Assembly (NCBI GenBank): GCA_004356335.1
Contig: SMXP01000088.1
Span: 1-10,658 of the forward strand
Source of the DNA: Alphaproteobacteria bacterium
Lineage (GTDB): Bacteria > Pseudomonadota > Alphaproteobacteria > SMXP01
Direction of reading: 5' to 3'
DNA length: 10,658 nt
Part shown: positions 1 to 6,313 of the stretch, in pieces
Numbering within the stretch: position 1 is the stretch's first letter
How the letters are laid out: the number at the start of each line of letters is the position of its first letter
The notes under the pieces: generated by a model
Database searches by the model: none
What the model was told of the DNA's origin: nothing
Seen by the model: the letters and a program-made list of their open reading frames with translations, nothing else
Position numbers and translations under genes: made by a program

Positions 1-35
1 AAGATCATAATCGTACTGAGTCATATACCTAGCCT

Positions 36-137
36 AGAGCGTTTCCGAACTTAACAGAATCGCGAAAACGCTCTAAGTCCTTGTTTGGTCGCATTTTCTT
101 AACGCGAACCGGTGTCCACTTCGCTCGAAAATGCTCT
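36..137 (-). repeat. Composite palindromic intergenic repeat, about 102 bp (copy 1)
   Basis: Two inverted-repeat modules lie side by side. The first pairs AGAGCGTTT (36-44) with AAACGCTCT (66-74). The second pairs GCATTTTC (91-98) with GAAAATGC (127-134), and inside it GCGAA pairs with TTCGC. Read on the minus strand, the unit has the same order and length as the element at 9570-9671 (shared landmarks AGAGC, GTGGA, CCGGTT, GCGACCA, GATTCT). Part of it recurs at 7356-7398 with one mismatch in 43 bases. It lies downstream of rpiA, so the hairpins could shape the 3' end of that transcript, but no T-run follows. Similar short palindromic intergenic elements are widespread in Alphaproteobacteria (from memory, not searched). 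Confidence 0.8.
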
Positions 138-169
138 AGTGTCATTACGGCCGATCCCATGATGGCCTG

Positions 170-880
170 CTAAGATTTGGTTAGAGCCTCGATTATTTCC
201 GTGCCGTCCGTTCGGCCAATAATGACGAGCGATGCCATGCCCAAGAACAGGCCGTGCTCGACGACACCCGGAATACGGCAAAGACGATCCGCCAAAGCTT
301 CTGGTTTAGGTATGGTGTCACAGGCGCAGTCAAGAATGTAATGCCCACTATCGGTTTCGAAAGGCACCCCGTCGCCCCCTTCCCTGAGTGTTGCTCTATG
401 GCCGAGACAGCCTTCGACAGCAAGAGCTTCACAGATTTTTTGGCTTGTCACAGAAAAGCCAAAAGGCACCACTTCTATGGGAAGCGGAAATTGTCCCAGC
501 GGATCGACTAGTTTGCTGTCATCGATGATGACAATCATGCGATCGGACGCCGCCGCGATAAGTTTCTCGCGCAGCAATGCACCCCCACCGCCCTTGATAA
601 GACGCAGCTGCGGATCCACTTCATCAGCCCCGTCGACCGTTAGATTGATGCCGAGAACCTCATCGATCTCTTTGAGGGGGATGCCCCGTTCTCTCGCGAG
701 CTCGGCCGTTCGAATTGATGTGGCCACACCAACAACGGACAGTCCCTGCCAAACTTGCTCGGCAAGAAGGTTGATGAAATGCTCGGCGGTCGATCCTGTG
801 CCTAGGCCGACCACCATGCCATCTTCAACAAACTCCAGCGCCCTTTCCGCCGCGATGCGTTTTTTTGTGTCGGCTGTCAT
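170..880 (-). CDS. rpiA: Ribose-5-phosphate isomerase A
   Basis: Cytoplasmic enzyme that interconverts ribose-5-phosphate and ribulose-5-phosphate in the non-oxidative pentose phosphate pathway, supplying ribose for nucleotides. The 236-residue product is of normal length for RpiA. The phosphate-binding loop GLGTGSTAEHF is at about 25-35, DGADE at 83-87 and KGGGGALLREK at 96-106. D83, D86, K96 and E105 match the catalytic and binding residues D81, D84, K94 and E103 of the E. coli enzyme. The start ATG at 880 has AGGA about 10 nt upstream and the protein begins in the usual place for the family. It follows glmS by 47 bp on the same strand and is probably the last gene of a glmU-glmS-rpiA transcript. 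The stop is TAG, followed by repeat copy 1. Confidence 0.96.
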   Translation of the reverse strand: MTADTKKRIAAERALEFVEDGMVVGLGTGSTAEHFINLLAEQVWQGLSVVGVATSIRTAELARERGIPLKEIDEVLGINLTVDGADEVDPQLRLIKGGGGALLREKLIAAASDRMIVIIDDSKLVDPLGQFPLPIEVVPFGFSVTSQKICEALAVEGCLGHRATLREGGDGVPFETDSGHYILDCACDTIPKPEALADRLCRIPGVVEHGLFLGMASLVIIGRTDGTEIIEALTKS

Positions 881-927
881 CTACTTCAAATCCTGCGGGA
901 AACTCGAGGGCTCAATGACGTTCGGGA

Positions 928-2751
928 TTATTCGACCGTCACGGATTTCGCTAGATTGCGCGGCTGGTCGACATCGGTGCCTTTGGCGACGGCCGTATAG
1001 TAAGCCAACAATTGCACCGGAATGGCGTTAAGAATGGGTGCCACGAACGGATCCGTATAGGGTATCTGAAGCGTTGCAAAAACGCCGTCGCCGGCGGCTT
1101 TGATTCCCTTTTCGTCGGAAATCAGGATCACCTTGCCGCCGCGCGCGATGACTTCTTGCATGTTGGAAACGGTCTTATCGAACATCGCGTTGGAAGGCGC
1201 AATGATAATGACCGGCATGTCCTCGTCGACCAGCGCGATCGGACCATGTTTGAGCTCTCCCGCCGCATAGCCTTCGGCGTGAATGTAGGAAATCTCCTTA
1301 AGCTTGAGGGCACCCTCCAGCGCAATCGGATATTGAGCACCACGGCCCATATAAAGAACGTCCGAGGCCTTCGACAAGTCATGAGCCAAGACACTGATTT
1401 CCGCCTCTTGATTGAGGATATCCGCCGCATGCCGAGGTACTTCCATGAGTGAACGGATCAAACGGATTTCGTCGTCACGGCTGACCGATCCACGCGCTCG
1501 CCCAATGGCGATTACCAGACAAGCAAGCACCGTCAGCTGACACGTAAACGCCTTGGTTGACGCCACACCAATTTCAGGCCCGGCATGAGTGGGAAACACA
1601 ATATCGGATTCCCGGGCGATGGAAGATTCTTCCACATTGATGATCGAGGCAATGTGTTGATTTTGATCCCGACAATATCGAAGGGCCGCCAATGTGTCTG
1701 CCGTCTCCCCGGATTGAGAGATAAACAACGCTAAACCGCCTTTCGGTAACGCGGCTTCGCGGTAGCGAAACTCCGATGCAATATCGACCTCAACGGAAAG
1801 GCGAGCAATTTTCTCAAACCAATATTTTGCGATCATCCCGGCATAATAAGCGGTGCCGCAGGCGGCAATCGTGATTTTGGGCACAAGGGCTAAGTCAAAA
1901 TCGACTTTGGGAATTGTTATGGACAGGTTTAGGGGATCTATATAAGCACCCAATGTGTGACCAATCACTTCAGGTTGCTCGAATATCTCCTTAGCCATGA
2001 AGTGCTTATGGTTGCCCTTATCAACCAACGTAGTGGCCAGAGACGTGGTCTTTTCCTCTCGGTCAACGACTTGTCCATCGGCATTTCGGATGATCAATTT
2101 TTCACGTCTGATTTCGGCCCAATCGCCGTCTTCAAGATAGATAATTCTCTTGGTAAAAGGCGCCAACACAAACGCATCTGAACCGATATACATTTCGCCA
2201 TCACCCAGGCCGATCGCCAACGGTGAACCCTGCCGCACCGCCACCATAAGATCGTTTTCGCCTTTGAAAATGATGCCGATGGCAAAAGCACCTTCCAGCT
2301 GCTTGATTGCTTCCTGCACCGCTTTTATGGGTGGCAAACCTTTGTTCAAATAGTCGGTCAAGAGAAGAGCGATAATCTCCGAGTCCGTCTCCGTACTGCA
2401 CGCCTGGCCCGATGCTTCAAGAGTGAGGCGTAATTCGCGGAAATTTTCGATGATGCCATTGTGCACCACAGCCACTTTGTCGGTTGCATGAGGGTGCGCA
2501 TTCTGTTCCGTGGGGGCACCGTGAGTGGCCCAGCGGGTGTGGCCGATACCGGTCTGTCCCGCTAAGGGTTCATCTCTCAGTTTGTTGGCAAGGTTTGTGA
2601 GTTTGCCTTTACAGCGGCGGCGCTCGATTTTACCATCCACCAGCGTGGCAATTCCCGCGGAATCGTAACCACGATATTCAAGCCGTTTCAGCGCGTCGAG
2701 CATGGTCCCCGAAACGGGCCCTTTACCGAGAATACCGACAATGCCGCACAT
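928..2751 (-). CDS. glmS: Glutamine--fructose-6-phosphate aminotransferase (isomerizing)
   Basis: Makes glucosamine-6-phosphate from fructose-6-phosphate and glutamine, the committed step to UDP-GlcNAc. The 607-residue protein is of standard length. The N-terminal class II glutamine amidotransferase domain starts MCGIVGILG, with Cys2 as nucleophile once Met is removed; the HTRWATHG, HNGIIENF and ETDSE glutamine-site motifs follow at about 71-124. Two SIS sugar-isomerase domains follow: the first holds ACGTAYYAG and SQSGETADTL (about 295-365), the second GRGAQYPIALEGALKLKE (about 465-485). The C-terminus PRNLAKSVTVE carries the conserved fructose-6-phosphate lysine (K602). The start ATG has AGGAAA about 10 nt upstream. 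It lies 17 bp behind glmU, so the two are very likely cotranscribed and translated close together. No glmS ribozyme is present, as expected outside Firmicutes. Confidence 0.98.
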   Translation of the reverse strand: MCGIVGILGKGPVSGTMLDALKRLEYRGYDSAGIATLVDGKIERRRCKGKLTNLANKLRDEPLAGQTGIGHTRWATHGAPTEQNAHPHATDKVAVVHNGIIENFRELRLTLEASGQACSTETDSEIIALLLTDYLNKGLPPIKAVQEAIKQLEGAFAIGIIFKGENDLMVAVRQGSPLAIGLGDGEMYIGSDAFVLAPFTKRIIYLEDGDWAEIRREKLIIRNADGQVVDREEKTTSLATTLVDKGNHKHFMAKEIFEQPEVIGHTLGAYIDPLNLSITIPKVDFDLALVPKITIAACGTAYYAGMIAKYWFEKIARLSVEVDIASEFRYREAALPKGGLALFISQSGETADTLAALRYCRDQNQHIASIINVEESSIARESDIVFPTHAGPEIGVASTKAFTCQLTVLACLVIAIGRARGSVSRDDEIRLIRSLMEVPRHAADILNQEAEISVLAHDLSKASDVLYMGRGAQYPIALEGALKLKEISYIHAEGYAAGELKHGPIALVDEDMPVIIIAPSNAMFDKTVSNMQEVIARGGKVILISDEKGIKAAGDGVFATLQIPYTDPFVAPILNAIPVQLLAYYTAVAKGTDVDQPRNLAKSVTVE

Positions 2752-2768
2752 GAACCGGTGTTTCCTAC

Positions 2769-4133
2769 CTAACTCTCAGATGCTTTTCTTTTGGCCTTAA
2801 ACTTGGCCACCCATCCGGGTATTTCCTTTTGAGCTACCCGAGTCAAAGCAAGCGCCCCTTCGGAGACATCGGCTGAAATAACACTGCCCGCCCCCGTATA
2901 GGCGCCGTCGGCTATTCTAACAGGCGCCACTAAACAATTATTCGATCCGATAAAGGCACCGCGCCCTATATGGGTTTCGTGTTTGTCAAATCCGTCGTAA
3001 TTGCAGGTAATCGTCCCGGCGCCAATATTGGCGCCGGCGCCGACAAATGTGTCGCCGATATATGTCAGGTGGTTGATTTTCGCGCCTTCTTCCACAACAG
3101 ACTTTTTGATCTCGACAAAATTACCAATTCGAGCGCCCTCGCCGATGTCCGCACCGGGCCGAAGCCGCGCAAAGGGTCCGATCTGGGCCTCTTGCCCGAT
3201 CGTGGTTCCTTCAAGATGGGAAAACGATTTGACGGTCACATTGTCGTCGATAGTAACGCCCGGACCGAAAAATACGTTGGGTAATATGGTAACGTCCTGG
3301 CCCAAATCGGTGTCATAGCTGAAAAATACCGAGTCCGGCTCGATCAGCGTCGCACCCTCGTCCATCGCCGCAATGCGCATGCGCTTTTGAAAGCCGGCCT
3401 CGGCCTGAGCCAATTCGCTACGGGAATTGACACCCAGCACCTCGGTTTCATCACACGCGATCGCCACGCTTTTGTATTGACGGTTTCGAGCAATTGCAAT
3501 GATGTCGGTTAAATAATATTCGCCTTTGGCGTTATCGCACGCCACTTGGTCGAGCAACTCAAACAAAATAGATCCATCAATAAGCATGACACCCGAATTA
3601 CAGAAGGTTATTGCTTTTTGTTCGGATGTGGCTTCGCCCTGTTCAACAATCCCGGCTAAGTGACCGTCCTCGTTTATCAACAGGCGTCCATAGCCGGTTG
3701 GATGGTCCGAGTGAAACCCAAGCACGACAATCTGCGCTCCCTCGGCACGCGCCGCGATCATCCTGTCGAGAGTCGATACTTGAATAAGCGGTGTATCGGC
3801 ATAGAGAATGAAAACATCGCCCTTGAATCCATCAAGTAGCGGTTGGCTGATCAGTACGGCGTGTGCCGTGCCCAAGGGCGTCTCTTGAACCCTCACGCCC
3901 ATCGCCGGATCAAACGCCGCGACCGCATCCGACACCTGTTGCATGTGCGGACCGACAATGACCATAGCAGGCGACGCGGCGGTCTGTTTGACCAGCGATA
4001 AGACGTGATGCAGCATGCTTCGACCGCCGACGGTATGAAGCACTTTGGGCGTTTTCGACCGCATGCGCGTGCCCTGACCCGCCGCCAATATGACGGCCGC
4101 ACACGCGCGTCTGCTTCTGTTGCCACTTGCCAT
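2769..4133 (-). CDS. glmU: Bifunctional UDP-GlcNAc pyrophosphorylase / glucosamine-1-phosphate acetyltransferase
   Basis: Acetylates glucosamine-1-phosphate and then couples it to UTP, giving UDP-GlcNAc for peptidoglycan and lipopolysaccharide. The 454-residue protein has the expected two halves. The N-terminal nucleotidyltransferase domain shows LAAGQGTRM at 16-24, K30, QETPLGTAHA at 83-92 and the metal-binding D113 in YADTPL. The C-terminal left-handed beta-helix, from about 265 to 425, is built of hexapeptide repeats. R325, K343, H355, Y358, N369 and N378 sit exactly eight residues before E. coli R333, K351, H363, Y366, N377 and N386, so the acetyltransferase site is complete. The ATG at 4133 leaves a short MASGNRSRRA lead before the fold; no strong Shine-Dalgarno sequence is visible. 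It is probably the first gene of the operon. Confidence 0.97.
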   Translation of the reverse strand: MASGNRSRRACAAVILAAGQGTRMRSKTPKVLHTVGGRSMLHHVLSLVKQTAASPAMVIVGPHMQQVSDAVAAFDPAMGVRVQETPLGTAHAVLISQPLLDGFKGDVFILYADTPLIQVSTLDRMIAARAEGAQIVVLGFHSDHPTGYGRLLINEDGHLAGIVEQGEATSEQKAITFCNSGVMLIDGSILFELLDQVACDNAKGEYYLTDIIAIARNRQYKSVAIACDETEVLGVNSRSELAQAEAGFQKRMRIAAMDEGATLIEPDSVFFSYDTDLGQDVTILPNVFFGPGVTIDDNVTVKSFSHLEGTTIGQEAQIGPFARLRPGADIGEGARIGNFVEIKKSVVEEGAKINHLTYIGDTFVGAGANIGAGTITCNYDGFDKHETHIGRGAFIGSNNCLVAPVRIADGAYTGAGSVISADVSEGALALTRVAQKEIPGWVAKFKAKRKASES

Positions 4134-4235
4134 GATCTGAATTCAGCTAACCGCCCGAAACCTGTCATAGGAGCCAATAGCGGCAAAATAAACTATTGTT
4201 TCCTAATCTTACTCATTCGGAGCAAGAAATACGCC

Positions 4236-4241
4236 ATTATA
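4236..4241 (-). promoter_or_regulatory. Possible -10 box of the glmU-glmS-rpiA promoter
   Basis: The minus strand reads TATAAT, identical to the sigma-70 -10 consensus, in AT-rich DNA upstream of glmU. No sequence resembling TTGACA stands 16-18 bp before it, so this rests on one hexamer and its position only. Confidence 0.3.
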
Positions 4242-4367
4242 TTAACGATCTGGTTAGTCGAGGATTAACCCCCAAAACAGGGAGAATTACTTCGCGTGTC
4301 TATAGACCATAGAATGAAGATGGGATTTTGTCCGAATTTTGTCCGCCGCAAGGCGTGACCAGCCTAG

Positions 4368-4384
4368 ATATATCCAGGATATAT
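4368..4384. promoter_or_regulatory. Perfect 17-bp palindrome upstream of gph
   Basis: ATATATCC and GGATATAT are exact reverse complements around a single A. The site ends 73 bp before the gph start. Its form, two 8-bp half-sites with a one-base centre, suits an operator for a dimeric regulator, but I cannot name one. Confidence 0.4.
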
Positions 4385-4457
4385 TGTGTCGTCGAATCTC
4401 GACACCAAGCAGGGCCATTCGACGATGCCACAGACAGGGAAGTAGATTGCCGGAAAA

Positions 4458-5132
4458 ATGACACTAGGCCCCAAACATACCATAGCGTTCGATCTGGACG
4501 GCACATTGGTCGATACGGCGCCGGATCTGTGTCGTGCACTCAACTTTGCCCTCGATCAAAGAGGTCTGCCGCCGGTCGCGGAAGAATTGGTCCGTGCGGA
4601 TGTGGGATTAGGCGCGCGCAAAATGATTGAGGACGGAATAAAGCGCGCAGGCAAGCGTGACGACCACACCCTGATGCAAGAACTGGAACGGGATTTTCTG
4701 TCATTTTACGCGGCCAATATAGCGGTCGCCAGCAGACCCTGTCCCGGTGTGGTGAACGCGCTTGAGCGCTATCGGGACTGGGGCGTCCATCTGGGTATTT
4801 GTACCAATAAGCGTGAGGCCCTATCGCGGCAGCTGCTCGATGAGTTGGGTCTGCTGTCTTTCTTCAAGTGTGTGGTCGGTGCGGACACCCTGGCGGTACG
4901 CAAACCCGATCCGGGGCATCTGCTTGAAACCATTAGGCGCGCGGGCGGTCATTCCGACCGAGCGGTCATGGTCGGCGACAGCGCCATCGATGTGGCGACG
5001 GCCAAAGCGGCCGGCGTGCCCATTGTGGTGGTGAGTTTCGGCTATACGGACGTGCCGGCACAACAACTGGGCGGCGACCGCTTGATCGATCATTTGGATG
5101 ATCTTGACCATGTCTTGGCGGATTTGATCTAG
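4458..5132 (+). CDS. gph: Phosphoglycolate phosphatase (HAD superfamily)
   Basis: Hydrolyses 2-phosphoglycolate, formed from DNA 3'-end damage or from oxygenase by-products, to glycolate and phosphate; cytoplasmic and Mg-dependent. The 224-residue protein has all four HAD motifs: FDLDGTLVDT at 11-20 with nucleophile D12 and general acid D14, T116 in CTNK, K149 in RKPDP, and GDSAIDVATA with D174 and D178. The alpha-helical cap lies at about 25-95 and holds the conserved region around VGLGARKMIEDGI. The ATG at 4458 follows CCGGAAAA closely, with GGAAG further up. It is divergent from glmU and is followed by a tRNA gene with its own promoter. HAD phosphatases vary in substrate; the Gph assignment rests on overall similarity to Gph proteins, while the phosphatase fold is secure. 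Confidence 0.88.
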   Translation: MTLGPKHTIAFDLDGTLVDTAPDLCRALNFALDQRGLPPVAEELVRADVGLGARKMIEDGIKRAGKRDDHTLMQELERDFLSFYAANIAVASRPCPGVVNALERYRDWGVHLGICTNKREALSRQLLDELGLLSFFKCVVGADTLAVRKPDPGHLLETIRRAGGHSDRAVMVGDSAIDVATAKAAGVPIVVVSFGYTDVPAQQLGGDRLIDHLDDLDHVLADLI

Positions 5133-5133
5133 C

Positions 5134-5162
5134 TTGACTCGGTCCGGCCAACCCGCTGTATA
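5134..5162 (+). promoter_or_regulatory. Promoter of the tRNA-Val gene
   Basis: TTGACT (5134-5139), a 17-bp spacer, then TGTATA (5157-5162) resembles a sigma-70 promoter. The predicted start near 5169 lies about 14 nt before the mature tRNA 5' end. TATAAA two bases later is an alternative -10 with a 19-bp spacer. Confidence 0.6.
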
Positions 5163-5182
5163 AAAAGAGTCTTGCCTGATCA

Positions 5183-5257
5183 GGGCGCGTAGCTCAGCGG
5201 GAGAGCACTGCGTTCACATCGCAGGGGTCGCTGGTTCAATCCCAGCCGCGCCCACCA
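5183..5257 (+). tRNA. tRNA-Val (anticodon CAC)
   Basis: A complete cloverleaf can be drawn. The acceptor stem GGGCGCG pairs with CGCGCCC. The D stem is GCTC/GAGC. The anticodon stem CTGCG/CGCAG encloses loop TTCACAT, giving anticodon CAC, which reads GTG valine codons. The T stem is GCTGG/CCAGC with loop TTCAATC. The discriminator base is A and the 3' CCA (5255-5257) is encoded. The gene has its own promoter just upstream. No intrinsic terminator is clear behind it; a hairpin with GGGGTT/AACCCC arms (5290-5319) lacks a T-run. Confidence 0.97.
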
Positions 5258-5394
5258 TATAAATCAACCACTTAGCAGAAATTTACGCAGGGGTTCTTGG
5301 GCCAATGGGTCCAAACCCCATGGCTGGGCACGGCATTAGGTAAGGCAACCAAGGATCTAAGCGGCCCATCCCTCCGCACTTTTTCACTATACCC

Positions 5395-5433
5395 CATTGA
5401 TATATATACACCATTGGTGTATATATATCAATG
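5395..5433. promoter_or_regulatory. Perfect 39-bp palindrome: probable operator and promoter of the toxin-antitoxin operon
   Basis: Two exact 19-base arms (left arm CATTGATATATATACACCA) flank a single T at 5414. The right arm ends in ATG, the start codon of the toxin gene. The palindrome holds TTGATA (5397-5402), a 17-bp spacer and TATATA (5420-5425), close to the sigma-70 consensus; by symmetry the same promoter exists on the minus strand. HigA-type antitoxins are known to bind palindromes over their own promoters, so this is the likely autorepression site. In RNA the same sequence would form a hairpin covering the start codon. Confidence 0.8.
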
Positions 5434-5781
5434 AGAAAGATTGGCCATACCGTAGGGGAAACCGCCGCCTTTCTGAAATTCGCTAAGGCCAATCTCAGCG
5501 AGGTCGATCACGAACGGCTCAAAAGAGAGCTGGCCCTTGACCCTACTAAGGGACAGATCATTCAAGATGCAGGTGGGGTTCGCAAGTATCGATTCGCCCC
5601 GTCCGGCCGGGGCAAGAGTGTCGGTTTTCGGATCATCACCTACTATTACAATGAATCCATGCCGGTCTATCTGCTCACCGGCTACGCCAAGAGTGAGCGG
5701 ATTAGCCTGAGCGACGATGACAAGAAACTATTAAGGAGGACTACCAGCAAAATCAAAGCTGCCGCTAAACGGAGGAAGTGA
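5431..5781 (+). CDS. Type II toxin of the RelE/HigB family
   Basis: A 116-residue basic protein resembling HigB/RelE-type mRNA interferases, which cut mRNA on the ribosome. After a short N-terminal stretch with a helical segment (11-45) comes the family core DAGGVRKYRFAPSGRGKS (47-63), then a beta strand with FRIITYYY (66-73), VYLLTGYAKSER (79-90), and a charged C-terminal helix. Basic residues R51, K52, R54, R60, K62 and R67, the tyrosines 71-73 and K87 are the likely RNA-binding and catalytic side chains. The ATG lies in the 39-bp palindrome and has no Shine-Dalgarno sequence; the embedded promoter predicts a start of transcription at or next to the ATG, so the message may be leaderless. 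The antitoxin gene follows after 8 nt, the toxin-first order typical of higBA. Toxicity is inferred from family. Confidence 0.85.
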   Translation: MRKIGHTVGETAAFLKFAKANLSEVDHERLKRELALDPTKGQIIQDAGGVRKYRFAPSGRGKSVGFRIITYYYNESMPVYLLTGYAKSERISLSDDDKKLLRRTTSKIKAAAKRRK

Positions 5782-5789
5782 GGTCTACG

Positions 5790-6170
5790 ATGCCAAAAAA
5801 GGGGATTCCCAAGACAACCAAAGCTAGGCGAAAAATCGCCGCAGCGCTTGATGAAGTTCTAGCCCATGTGGAGGGCAAGCCGAACAAGATTAAGTTCTTT
5901 GATCTGTTTGTTCCTGATGATGTAGACGTTAAGGCCGTTCGAAAAAAGACCGGCCTGTCTCAGGATAACTTTGCCCGCTATATCGGGATCAATTCTGGGA
6001 CGCTACGCAATTGGGAACAGGGAGTGCGGGAGCCGACCGGCGCAGCGCGGACGTTGCTTGCCATGGTCAGCAAAGACCCAGAAATTGTTCAAAGAACTCT
6101 CGCGCCGCGCCGCAAGCCAAAAGCGGCCACCGCCAAACGAAAGCAAGCACTGCCCGGCGCCGCTATGTAA
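5790..6170 (+). CDS. HigA-type antitoxin, XRE/HTH family
   Basis: A 126-residue partner of the upstream toxin, expected to neutralise it and repress the operon. The HTH domain occupies about 46-95: VKAVRKKTGLSQDNFARYIG followed by the recognition helix region SGTLRNWEQGVREPTGAA, typical of HigA/XRE antitoxins. The N-terminal 45 residues are probably the toxin-binding part. The C-terminal tail (about 107-120) is rich in Lys and Arg. I chose ATG 5790 because GAGG (5780-5783) stands 6 nt before it. A GTG at 5778 overlaps the toxin stop codon and would add four residues, but sits only 2 nt behind GGAGG (5771-5775), too close for a good site. Hairpins follow the stop codon. Confidence 0.88.
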   Translation: MPKKGIPKTTKARRKIAAALDEVLAHVEGKPNKIKFFDLFVPDDVDVKAVRKKTGLSQDNFARYIGINSGTLRNWEQGVREPTGAARTLLAMVSKDPEIVQRTLAPRRKPKAATAKRKQALPGAAM

Positions 6171-6188
6171 CTGAATGCCGGACACGAA

Positions 6189-6228
6189 AAGGCCCCGGTA
6201 CAGGGTTGGGGGGGAGGACCGGGGCCTT
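6189..6228 (+). terminator. GC-rich hairpin behind the antitoxin gene
   Basis: AAGGCCCCGGT (6189-6199) and ACCGGGGCCTT (6218-6228) form a perfect 11-bp stem around an 18-nt G-rich loop. It lies 18 nt after the antitoxin stop, where a terminator is expected. The plus strand has only TT after the stem, so it is a poor intrinsic terminator in that direction; on the minus strand four T residues follow. It may instead protect the mRNA 3' end or be part of a structured RNA. Confidence 0.4.
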
Positions 6229-6244
6229 GGCGTAGTGGGGGGTG

Positions 6245-6313
6245 CGTGTCTGTAGAATAGACACGATAAGCCGTCTAGGCTTCGTTTCTTAAGTGTATCT
6301 TAAAATTTTTTTT
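6245..6313 (+). terminator. Three short hairpins ending in a run of eight T
   Basis: CGTGTCT/AGACACG (6245-6251/6259-6265), AAGCC/GGCTT (6268-6272/6278-6282) and TTAAG/CTTAA (6289-6293/6299-6303) follow one another and end at T8 (6306-6313). The last stem is AT-rich and weak, so termination efficiency is doubtful. With the hairpin at 6189-6228 they make a compact structured block of about 125 nt. Confidence 0.35.

Larger units (their letters stand above)
4134..4457. other. Divergent glmU/gph intergenic region
   Basis: No gene is supported in these 324 bp. They separate divergent glmU and gph and must hold both promoters. On the minus strand a perfect TATAAT lies at 4236-4241, about 100 nt before glmU, but no good -35 box stands in front of it. 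On the plus side the ten-base motif ATTTTGTCCG occurs twice (4325-4334 and 4336-4345), followed by a perfect 17-bp palindrome at 4368-4384. The stretch around 4180-4270 is AT-rich. Confidence 0.6.

Noticed and set aside
928..2751. glmS ribozyme or CRISPR-like repeats
   Set aside because: Only 17 bp separate glmU and glmS, leaving no room for the ribozyme, and no regularly spaced direct repeats were seen anywhere in the window.
5233..5257. Attachment site formed by the tRNA-Val 3' end
   Set aside because: No second copy of the tRNA 3' segment and no integrase gene were found in the window.
5290..5319. Hairpin GGGGTT/AACCCC as terminator of the tRNA gene
   Set aside because: No T-run follows on either strand and it is more than 30 nt beyond the tRNA; kept only as a remark.
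5283..5492. 69-residue minus-strand frame across the palindrome
   Set aside because: It overlaps the toxin gene antisense, reads through the palindrome and shows no family resemblance.
5778..5789. GTG start of the antitoxin overlapping the toxin stop
   Set aside because: The only ribosome site, GGAGG at 5771, would be just 2 nt away; ATG 5790 has GAGG at 6 nt. The difference is four residues.
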